Source: an uncultured Alphaproteobacteria bacterium
GTDB taxonomy: Bacteria; Pseudomonadota; Alphaproteobacteria; CALKHQ01
Direction: 5' to 3'
NCBI GenBank assembly: GCA_937988735.1
Contig: CALKHQ010000332.1
Location: 1 to 5,160 of the forward strand
Length of the DNA: 5,160 bases
The notes under the pieces are model-generated. The model had not been told where the DNA came from. It saw only the letters and a program-made list of their open reading frames with translations, and did no database searches. Within the stretch, counting starts at the first letter, position 1; the number at the start of each line of letters is the position of its first letter. Shown one piece after another: positions 1 through 4,115 of the stretch. Made by a program: the position numbers and the translations under genes.

Positions 1-1190
1 CCACCGCCGGCGGCACCGGCTACGAAGGGCTGCTCGGCGGCCGCACGGCCGAGCGCCTGACAACCATGGATACGCCCGCAGCGGTCTACCGCCTGATCTA
101 CGGCGCGCCCGGATACCGCGCCATGGCGCACGCCACCCTCGGCTTCTGCGGGATCCGGACGACCTGCATCACCCGCATCGGCCCGATCCGCGGCAGCAGC
201 GCGAGCCAGCGCGCGGCCTGGCTGGAGCGCGCCCGCGCCGCCGGCAGGGCGGCGGCAGCGGGCAGGGAGCCGGTCGCCGGCCGGCTGATCGCCCGGCTGA
301 TGGCATGGCTGCAGGCGCTGCGGCTCCAGTTCTACCCGATGACCTTCCTCGCCTACTGGATGGGGGCGCTGGCGGCGGCGCCGGAAGGGGGGCCGGACCC
401 GGTCGCGTTCTGGCTCGGCTATCTGATGCTGTTCCTGCTGGAGGCAGCGACCGTCTTCACCAACGACGTCTTCGACGAGGCCAGCGACCGCGCCAACGCC
501 TGCTACGGCCCGTTCAGCGGCGGCTCGCGGGTGCTGCAGCGGGGGCTGATCGCGCGGGCAGCACTCGTACATGGAGCGGCGCTGGCGCTCGGCGGCGCCG
601 CCCTGCTGCTCGCGGCGCTGGCGGCCACGTCGCCGCAGCCGTGGACCGTGCTGGTCTTTTTTCTCGGTTTCGGGGTGATTGCCCTCGGCTACACGGTGCC
701 GCCGCTGCAGTTCAGCTACCGCGGGCTCGGCGAGCTGGTGGTTGCCGCCACCCACAGCTTCGGTGCCGTCTATGCCGGCCACCTGCTGCAGGGCGGCGCA
801 GTCTCGTCAGCCGAGCCGCTGGTCCTCAGCCTGCCGCTGTTCCTCGCGGTGCTGCCGGCGATCGCGCTGGCCGGGGTGCCGGATGCCGCGGCGGACCGGG
901 CCGTGGGGAAGGGCACGCTCGTGGTGCGCTTCGGCGGCGGGGCAGTGCTGCTGGCGGGGATCGGCGCCTGTACGGCCGCTGCCGTGCTGGCGGTTGCCTT
1001 CGGACTGGCGGAGGCTGGGCCGTGGGACGCGACGGCGCTGCTGGTCGTGCCGCATGCGACGGTGCTTGTGATGCTCCTCGTCCGACGCCTGCCGCGGGCG
1101 GGGGCGAGCGAGCGCATCGACGGCCTGATGGCGGTGGCGCTCGCCTACATCGTCTGGTTCGCGGCGTTGCCGCTGCTGCGTCTGGGGTGA
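1..1190 (+). CDS. NAD(P)H:quinone reductase-like (flavodoxin fold) C-terminus fused to UbiA-family prenyltransferase, 5' partial
   Basis: The frame is open from base 3 to the TGA at 1188-1190, so the gene very probably starts left of the window. An ATG at 66 lies inside what reads as the last part of a Flavodoxin_2/NAD(P)H dehydrogenase (quinone) domain: GGRTAERLTTMDTP, then YGAPGYRAM, LGFCGI, RIGPIRGS and an AAWLERARAAG tail. Numbering from ATG 66, a UbiA-superfamily prenyltransferase follows from about residue 79. It has the first Asp-rich motif NDVFDEASD (N133, D134, D137, D141), YGPFSGGSRVL after it, the YTVPPLQFSYRGLGEL loop, and the second motif DAAAD (D273, D277) with K282. About eight or nine hydrophobic helices span residues 83-372. 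Family members attach a polyprenyl chain to an aromatic acceptor in the inner membrane using Mg2+-bound prenyl diphosphate; the acceptor here is unknown, and MenA-like is only one option. An ATG at 300 could start a stand-alone prenyltransferase, but no good ribosome binding site precedes it. Confidence 0.85.
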   Translation, partial: TAGGTGYEGLLGGRTAERLTTMDTPAAVYRLIYGAPGYRAMAHATLGFCGIRTTCITRIGPIRGSSASQRAAWLERARAAGRAAAAGREPVAGRLIARLMAWLQALRLQFYPMTFLAYWMGALAAAPEGGPDPVAFWLGYLMLFLLEAATVFTNDVFDEASDRANACYGPFSGGSRVLQRGLIARAALVHGAALALGGAALLLAALAATSPQPWTVLVFFLGFGVIALGYTVPPLQFSYRGLGELVVAATHSFGAVYAGHLLQGGAVSSAEPLVLSLPLFLAVLPAIALAGVPDAAADRAVGKGTLVVRFGGGAVLLAGIGACTAAAVLAVAFGLAEAGPWDATALLVVPHATVLVMLLVRRLPRAGASERIDGLMAVALAYIVWFAALPLLRLG

Positions 1191-1221
1191 CGGAACGCCG
1201 CGCTTGCGCGCACGCCCGTCA
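1188..1221. terminator. Candidate bidirectional hairpin between convergent stop codons
   Basis: TGACGG at 1188-1193 pairs perfectly with CCGTCA at 1216-1221. An inner CGCG/GCGC-rich palindrome at 1199-1210 closes a small loop, separated from the outer stem by a 5x5 internal loop. The outer stem contains the stop codons of both flanking convergent genes. There is no T-run on either side, so a classic intrinsic terminator is not supported; this may only be a weak transcription-end structure. Confidence 0.3.
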
Positions 1222-1401
1222 GGACTTCTTCTCCGGCAGTCCCTTCCGCCTGGTCTCCGCCAGCTCCTCGAGCTGGGACTCGGTCATCGACTCGTACATG
1301 TCGCGGGACGCCCCCTTCAGATCCTTCTTTTTCGTCTCGCCGCGTTTCGCCGACAGGGCCGCACCGGCGGCCTTCTGCTGCGCCTTGCTTCTGGCGGGCA
1401 T
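1219..1401 (-). CDS. DUF3008 family small basic protein
   Basis: This gene encodes a 60-residue hydrophilic, lysine-rich protein starting MPARSKAQQKAAGAALSAKR and ending GLPEKKS. The opening, the GETKKKDLKGAS stretch (residues 21-32) and MYESMTESQLEELAETRRKG (35-54) match what I know of the DUF3008 family of short proteins, which are typically about 60 residues long. There is no signal peptide or membrane segment, so it is expected in the cytoplasm. Its biochemical function is unknown; the charged, low-complexity N-terminus would fit nucleic acid or protein binding, which is speculation. The start at 1401 is decided by an AAGGAGG six bases upstream; a longer in-frame version reaching 1479 would lose that signal and run through the likely promoter. 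It is convergent with the prenyltransferase gene, whose stop lies 28 bases away. A candidate EcfG-like promoter lies about 50-70 bases upstream, which would suit a stress-induced gene. Confidence 0.88.
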   Translation of the reverse strand: MPARSKAQQKAAGAALSAKRGETKKKDLKGASRDMYESMTESQLEELAETRRKGLPEKKS

Positions 1402-1407
1402 CGCGCG

Positions 1408-1414
1408 CCTCCTT
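1408..1414 (-). promoter_or_regulatory. Ribosome binding site of the DUF3008 gene
   Basis: Read on the minus strand this is AAGGAGG, a near-perfect complement to the 16S 3' end. It lies six bases before the ATG at 1401-1399 and fixes that start over the upstream in-frame ATG at 1479. Confidence 0.85.
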
Positions 1415-1446
1415 CGCCCAGCGTTGCTAAAAACGGGTTGAGCATT

Positions 1447-1474
1447 GGAACCGGCGAGGCGCGGAACGGGTTCC
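1447..1474. repeat. GGAACC-N16-GGTTCC palindrome with promoter-like geometry on both strands
   Basis: GGAACC (1447-1452) and GGTTCC (1469-1474) are perfect inverted 6-bp arms separated by 16 bases. Because of the symmetry, each strand reads GGAAC, 17 bases, GGTT. This is three of four bases in the second box of the alphaproteobacterial EcfG consensus GGAAC-N16/17-CGTT. Confidence 0.6.
1449..1474 (-). promoter_or_regulatory. Candidate ECF sigma (EcfG-like) promoter of the DUF3008 gene
   Basis: On the minus strand GGAAC (1474-1470) is followed after 17 bases by GGTT (1452-1449). Transcription would begin near 1440, giving a leader of about 40 bases before the ATG at 1401 and leaving the AAGGAGG intact. 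The spacing and first box fit the EcfG general-stress consensus; the second box has one mismatch. No convincing sigma-70 promoter competes with it in this short upstream stretch. Confidence 0.4.
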
Positions 1475-1486
1475 GTCATTCAGGTT
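1463..1486 (+). promoter_or_regulatory. Second candidate ECF-type promoter, pointing to the stator-like operon
   Basis: A further GGAAC at 1463-1467 is followed after 16 bases by GTT at 1484-1486 (GGTT from 1483). Together with the plus-strand reading of the palindrome it gives two overlapping candidates directed rightward. If used, the transcript would carry a leader of over 400 bases before the ATG at 1926, which weakens the case. Confidence 0.25.
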
Positions 1487-1658
1487 AACGAATGGCAGGC
1501 TTTTCGTTATTGCTCTGCATCACGTGGCGCCTTGATAGCATCGGGCTTGTTGCGTGCAGAAGGCAGTCAAAAATGGATGCAGCAGTCTGTTCTGGGGAGG
1601 ACAACTTGAACATTATTCTGACAATACCGTAGCGGTGACCGGAAGGCGAAGACACGTC

Positions 1659-1684
1659 AATCACAAACGTGAATCACAAGCGTG
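1659..1684. repeat. Tandem 13-bp direct repeat
   Basis: AATCACAAACGTG (1659-1671) is followed directly by AATCACAAGCGTG (1672-1684), 12 of 13 bases identical and no gap. It lies in the AT-richer intergenic block about 240 bases upstream of the stator-like operon. Tandem direct repeats of this size can be regulator sites, but no factor can be named. Confidence 0.7.
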
Positions 1685-1778
1685 GCGCAGACCGGACCGA
1701 AGACGGAGGATCGTTTCGCATAGGGGAAACGGACTCGATGGGTAGCGGCAGAAGCGGGAGATCGGCACCCAAGGCGCC

Positions 1779-1792
1779 GTGACTGCCGTCAC
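1779..1792. repeat. Short inverted repeat GTGAC-N4-GTCAC
   Basis: Perfect 5-bp arms at 1779-1783 and 1788-1792 flank a 4-base centre, about 135 bases before the operon's first start codon. It has the shape of an operator half-site pair, but arms this short also occur by chance in GC-rich DNA. Confidence 0.3.
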
Positions 1793-1840
1793 ACCGCCGG
1801 CTGAGAACGAACACTACTTGGCCGACCCGGTGTCACGACG

Positions 1841-1856
1841 GATCACGGTCCTGATC
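1841..1856. repeat. Short inverted repeat GATCA-N6-TGATC
   Basis: Perfect 5-bp arms at 1841-1845 and 1852-1856 lie 70 bases before the ATG at 1926. It is a possible operator in the leader of the stator-like operon; short arms make this weak. Confidence 0.28.
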
Positions 1857-1914
1857 AGCTGGTCTCCCAGGCAGGAAACGCTGGTCGGCGGCAGCCGCCG
1901 CACACCGGCTAGCT

Positions 1915-1918
1915 GGAG
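1915..1918 (+). promoter_or_regulatory. Ribosome binding site deciding the ATG at 1926
   Basis: GGAG followed by A sits seven bases before ATG 1926. The alternative upstream in-frame GTG at 1779 has no comparable signal and would add about 49 residues with no family resemblance, so the shorter protein is preferred. Confidence 0.65.
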
Positions 1919-1925
1919 ATCGGCC

Positions 1926-2681
1926 ATGTCGCTCGCCTTCCTGGATACCGCCCGCACCTCTCCCAAGTTCAGCGACCTGTGGTGCAAGGCCGCGGAGGCC
2001 GTGGTGCAAGACCGCGCGCGCTCCGACGGGCGCCGCTCCGTCTCGCGCTACCGCCATCTTCTGGCGCTGCGCTTCGCCCTCGTGAACATGGCCGCGCTCG
2101 CACTCGTCTTCATCGCAGCAACGCAGGGGTGGGTCGAGACCGTCCTCTTCGGCGACGAGACCGGACTCACGCAGGCGATCGTCGGCGTCTTCATCGTCGG
2201 CTGGGCGGCGGCCGTGTGGCGGGTGCGCGAGATCAGCAGCGCGCTCAACGCTGCGGAGGAGCCCGCGCACAGCACGCTTCCCTGGATCCGCGCCTACGTC
2301 GCCCAGGCTGCCGCCAGGGATGCGGGCGCGCGCGCAATCGCCGCATCGTCGCTCAAGATGCAGCTCGCGGGGCGCATCGCCTTCGTGAAGCACATCGCGA
2401 ACAGCCTCGTCCTGCTCGGGCTCATCGGCACCGTGATCGGCTTCGTCATCGCGCTGTCCGGCGTGGACGCCTCCACCGCAGGCGACCCCAGCGCCATTGC
2501 GCCGATGGTCGGCTCGCTGATCCGCGGCATGGGCGTCGCCCTCTACACCACGCTGGCCGGCGCCGTGCTCAACCTGTGGCTGATGGTGAACTTCCACATG
2601 CTGGCCGGCGGCGCCGGACGTCTCGTCGCGCGCATGATCGAGGCGGCCGAGGACGCCGCACTGGAGGGCCGCCATGCTTGA
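1926..2681 (+). CDS. MotA/TolQ/ExbB-like proton channel family protein
   Basis: A 251-residue inner-membrane protein. Hydrophobic helices are seen at about 46-66, 82-100, 158-179 and 202-226. The pair of C-terminal helices carries the TolQ/ExbB/MotA signature: ANSLVLLGLIGTVIGFVIAL (158-177) and, in the last helix, GMGVALYTTLAGAVLNL (201-217), including the paired threonines T208/T209. Known relatives form a multimeric ion channel around a single-pass partner and use proton or sodium flow to drive work in the periplasm. Unlike TolQ and ExbB, which have three helices, this one has two N-terminal helices before a cytoplasmic-looking stretch (101-150), closer to a four-helix MotA layout. The end overlaps the next gene by eight bases, implying translational coupling and a shared complex. 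The start at 1926 is set by the nearby GGAG. The biological role is unknown. Confidence 0.85.
   Translation: MSLAFLDTARTSPKFSDLWCKAAEAVVQDRARSDGRRSVSRYRHLLALRFALVNMAALALVFIAATQGWVETVLFGDETGLTQAIVGVFIVGWAAAVWRVREISSALNAAEEPAHSTLPWIRAYVAQAAARDAGARAIAASSLKMQLAGRIAFVKHIANSLVLLGLIGTVIGFVIALSGVDASTAGDPSAIAPMVGSLIRGMGVALYTTLAGAVLNLWLMVNFHMLAGGAGRLVARMIEAAEDAALEGRHA
2663..2668 (+). promoter_or_regulatory. Ribosome binding site of the ExbD-like gene, inside the preceding gene
   Basis: GGAGGG lies five bases before the ATG at 2674, within the last codons of the TolQ-like gene. With the 8-base gene overlap (ATG at 2674, TGA at 2679-2681) it supports coupled translation of the two membrane partners. Confidence 0.7.
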
Positions 2682-3273
2682 CCAGTTCGACGAGCCGAAG
2701 GACGACGGCACCGTCTTCCGCGACGTCATCATGCTGGTGCTGTTCGGCTTCGTCACCATCGTGGTGCTGATGCTGCCGCACCTGAATCCGCCGACGAAGG
2801 CCGAGGAAACGCTCGCGCCTCCGGGAAACCTGGTGGTGGAGGTCCGCTGGCCGGACGAGGCGGACGTGGATGTCGATCTCTGGGTCAGGGCGCCCAACGA
2901 CCGGGCGGTCGGCTACTCGAACAAGAGCGGCGCCATCTTCGACCTGCTGCGCGACGACCTGGGCAACCGCAACGACGCCACCGGCATGAACTACGAGGTC
3001 GCCTTCAGCCGCGGCCTGCCGGCCGGGGAGTACGCGGTAAACCTCCATCTCTACCGCGACAACCAGCGTCTGCGCCCGATCCCCGCCGTCGTGGTGATCA
3101 GCCTCAGGGGGCCGAACGGGGGCGAAACCATCCAGCTCCTGTCCAAGACCGTCGAGCTGCGGCGGCTCGGCGAGGAACTGACCGTCATCCGCTTCTCCGT
3201 GGACGACGAGGGGCATGTGGTCCCGGGGAGCTTCCACGACCTGCCGGTGTCCCTGCGCGCACGGACGGGCTGA
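2674..3273 (+). CDS. ExbD/TolR-like single-pass protein with periplasmic DUF2135/YfaP-like domain
   Basis: A 199-residue protein with a short acidic cytoplasmic N-terminus (1-13), one membrane helix (about 18-34) and a periplasmic domain. The helix begins FRDVIMLVLFGF (15-26). This resembles the ExbD/TolR helix start (F-x-D-V-M-L-V-L), where the aspartate (here D17) is the ion-carrying residue. The rest does not look like ExbD. From about 52 to 175 it reads as beta-rich: VVEVRWPDEADVDVDLWVRAP (about 54-74), YSNKSG, LRDDLGNRND and GLPAGEYAVNLHLYRDN. The DVDLWV core and the GEYxVxxxxY strand recall DUF2135/YfaP-type domains. I infer an energy-transducer partner of the upstream TolQ-like protein with a swapped periplasmic module. 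It is followed after 16 bases by the third operon gene. Ligand or target is unknown; the ExbD-like reading rests on the helix and the context. Confidence 0.78.
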   Translation: MLDQFDEPKDDGTVFRDVIMLVLFGFVTIVVLMLPHLNPPTKAEETLAPPGNLVVEVRWPDEADVDVDLWVRAPNDRAVGYSNKSGAIFDLLRDDLGNRNDATGMNYEVAFSRGLPAGEYAVNLHLYRDNQRLRPIPAVVVISLRGPNGGETIQLLSKTVELRRLGEELTVIRFSVDDEGHVVPGSFHDLPVSLRARTG

Positions 3274-3275
3274 TC

Positions 3276-3281
3276 AGGAGG
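3276..3281 (+). promoter_or_regulatory. Ribosome binding site deciding the ATG at 3290
   Basis: AGGAGG lies eight bases before ATG 3290 and just after the previous gene's TGA. An earlier in-frame ATG at 3215 would overlap the preceding gene by about 60 bases and encode a Cys/Arg-rich segment typical of an out-of-frame shadow, so it is rejected. Confidence 0.85.
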
Positions 3282-3289
3282 CCCATCGC

Positions 3290-3757
3290 ATGAGCTCCAT
3301 CTTCTATCCCTTCGTTGCGCTGGTGGTGATCGGCTCCGCCCTTGCCGGACTGACGATCTGGTCGCGCCGGATGATGGCGGCGAAGGTGGCTGCGCTGGCG
3401 CTGACGCTGGCCCTGTTCGGCACCGGCTACGCGACCGCCGTCGAACTGCTCGGCCGGCCGAAGCCGATCCAGATCGAATGGTGGGGCCGCGACCTGACCG
3501 AGGCGCGGGTCATCGCCGCCGAGTTGCGAGAGGACGAGGCGATCTACCTCTGGCTCGCCATCGAAGGCGTCGAAGCCCCGGTGAGCTACGCGCTGCCCTG
3601 GAGCCTGGAGGCGGCGAAGCAGCTCAACGGCGCGATGGAAGAGGCGGAGGAGGAAGGCGTCGGAGTCCAGATGCGCAGCCCGTTCAACGCCTCGCCCGAC
3701 GATCAGGAACCGATGTTCTACGCCGAGCCCCAGCCGGCACTGCCGCCCAAGGCGTGA
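3290..3757 (+). CDS. Two-helix membrane protein of unknown family, third gene of the stator-like operon
   Basis: A 155-residue protein I cannot assign to a named family. Two hydrophobic helices (about 4-24 and 33-53) are joined by a short basic loop (RRMMAAK, 26-32). The positive-inside rule therefore places the loop in the cytoplasm and both ends in the periplasm. The soluble C-terminal part (55-155) has KPIQIEWWGRD (58-68), EDEAIYLWLAI (81-91), a SYALPWSLEAAKQLNGAMEE segment (99-118) running into a Glu-rich helix, then PFNASPDDQEPMFYAEPQP (131-149), and it ends in LPPKA. The tryptophans, prolines and normal codon bias argue for a real, constrained protein. It starts 16 bases after the ExbD-like gene with its own strong ribosome binding site. 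Its periplasmic domain probably contacts the other two proteins or tunes their activity (inference). Confidence 0.75.
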   Translation: MSSIFYPFVALVVIGSALAGLTIWSRRMMAAKVAALALTLALFGTGYATAVELLGRPKPIQIEWWGRDLTEARVIAAELREDEAIYLWLAIEGVEAPVSYALPWSLEAAKQLNGAMEEAEEEGVGVQMRSPFNASPDDQEPMFYAEPQPALPPKA

Positions 3758-3783
3758 TTTCGTCGGCGCGTCGTCCGCGCCTG

Positions 3784-3822
3784 GCGCCCGGCCGTCACTT
3801 GGTCTGCGCTGCGGCCGGGCGC
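3784..3822. terminator. Perfect 11-bp GC-rich inverted repeat between convergent genes
   Basis: GCGCCCGGCCG (3784-3794) and CGGCCGGGCGC (3812-3822) are exact reverse complements around a 17-base loop that contains the stop codon of the minus-strand small gene. It lies 27 bases after the operon's stop. The stem is strong on either strand, but no T-run follows, so it would be a non-canonical terminator or an RNA-end stabiliser for both convergent transcripts. Confidence 0.45.
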
Positions 3823-3959
3823 GCGGCGTCGGTGGCGGGCCAGCCCTTTGCCCCCGGCAGGCTCAGCAGGAGCAACGCGGCCATCGGCATGAAGCAGAAC
3901 AGGCCGATGGCGGCCTCGCGGTTGTTGGCGACGGCGGCGCGGGTTCTGGCGCGGTGCAT
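3795..3959 (-). CDS. Probable small single-pass membrane protein, hypothetical
   Basis: A 54-residue open frame beginning MHRARTRAAVANNREAAIGL, with one hydrophobic helix at about 17-36 (IGLFCFMPMAALLLLSLPGA) and a Pro/Ala-rich tail ending AAAQTK. The basic N-terminus followed by the helix suggests an N-in membrane protein or an uncleaved signal anchor. Evidence for it is the codon pattern: almost all codons end in C or G (AAC, CGC, GCC, ATC, TTC, CTG), as in the confirmed genes. An AGCAGG five bases before the ATG is a fair ribosome binding site. The same frame is open far upstream, antisense to the monooxygenase gene, but that extension is a shadow. An ATG at 3980 would add seven residues with poorer codons and no visible binding site. 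I recognise no family. It is convergent with the stator-like operon and divergent from the monooxygenase gene. Confidence 0.5.
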   Translation of the reverse strand: MHRARTRAAVANNREAAIGLFCFMPMAALLLLSLPGAKGWPATDAARPAAAQTK

Positions 3960-4115
3960 GGCAGCCTGCTGCAACGGCATCCGGCGTTGAGGCGAATGTA
4001 GCCGGCCGCGCGGCCCCGCACTGTGAAGCAGTTCGCAGCCGGGCATCATGGTTGACTCTTCCGTCCGGGAAGCCAATTGGCAGGCGGCGATCCTGTCCAG
4101 TGGAGCCCTCCGCAC
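3960..4115. other. Divergent intergenic region with a 12-bp palindrome and a -35-like box
   Basis: These 156 bases lie between the small minus-strand gene and the monooxygenase gene, so both promoters should be here. GGCCGCGCGGCC at 4004-4015 is a perfect 12-bp palindrome and could be an operator. TTGACT at 4052-4057 is a good -35 match on the plus strand, but no good -10 box lies 16-18 bases further on (CAATTG is the nearest). No promoter can be called firmly. Confidence 0.35.
4102..4105 (+). promoter_or_regulatory. Ribosome binding site for the monooxygenase start at 4116
   Basis: GGAG lies ten bases before ATG 4116, slightly further than ideal. A TTG at 4077 in the same frame would add 13 residues that the family lacks and has no better site, so ATG 4116 is preferred. 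Confidence 0.5.

Larger units (their letters stand above)
1415..1925. other. Long intergenic region without a convincing gene
   Basis: About 510 bases separate the divergent DUF3008 gene (minus) and the stator-like operon (plus). The stretch from roughly 1480 to 1700 is clearly AT-richer than all neighbours. Short open frames here (for example GTG 1554 to 1745, and GTG 1779 running into the next gene) lack a ribosome binding site and the C/G-ending codon bias of the real genes. What it does hold is a GGAACC/GGTTCC palindrome (1447-1474), a 13-bp tandem repeat (1659-1684), and two dyads (1779-1792 and 1841-1856). It could be a regulatory region with a long 5' leader, or could encode a small RNA; neither is shown by the sequence. 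Confidence 0.7.

Noticed and set aside
305..1441. 378-residue plus-strand open frame overlapping the prenyltransferase
   Set aside because: Arg/Ala/Gly-rich out-of-frame shadow; it runs through the DUF3008 gene and the promoter region.
1573..1632. Tiny frames that could be leader peptides (ATG 1573, and TTG 1606 after GGGGAGGA)
   Set aside because: The Shine-Dalgarno-like string before TTG is good, but the products are 19 and 8 residues, with no codon run or terminator pair to suggest attenuation.
1554..1745. 63-residue open frame in the intergenic region
   Set aside because: GTG start without a ribosome binding site, codons unlike the neighbours, and it crosses the tandem repeat; no domain recognised.
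1833..2897. Long minus-strand open frame opposite the TolQ-like gene
   Set aside because: It is the antisense shadow of a GC-rich gene: Arg/His/Gly/Asp-rich, no family resemblance, and it spans the boundary of two well-supported plus-strand genes.
1926..3273. Zorya-type anti-phage defence (ZorA/ZorB)
   Set aside because: The first gene is MotA/TolQ-like as in ZorA, but the partner lacks an OmpA/MotB peptidoglycan-binding domain, the channel protein lacks the long cytoplasmic tail, and no helicase or nuclease gene follows.
4052..4080. Sigma-70 promoter before the monooxygenase gene
   Set aside because: TTGACT is a good -35 box, but no acceptable -10 box occurs at the right distance.
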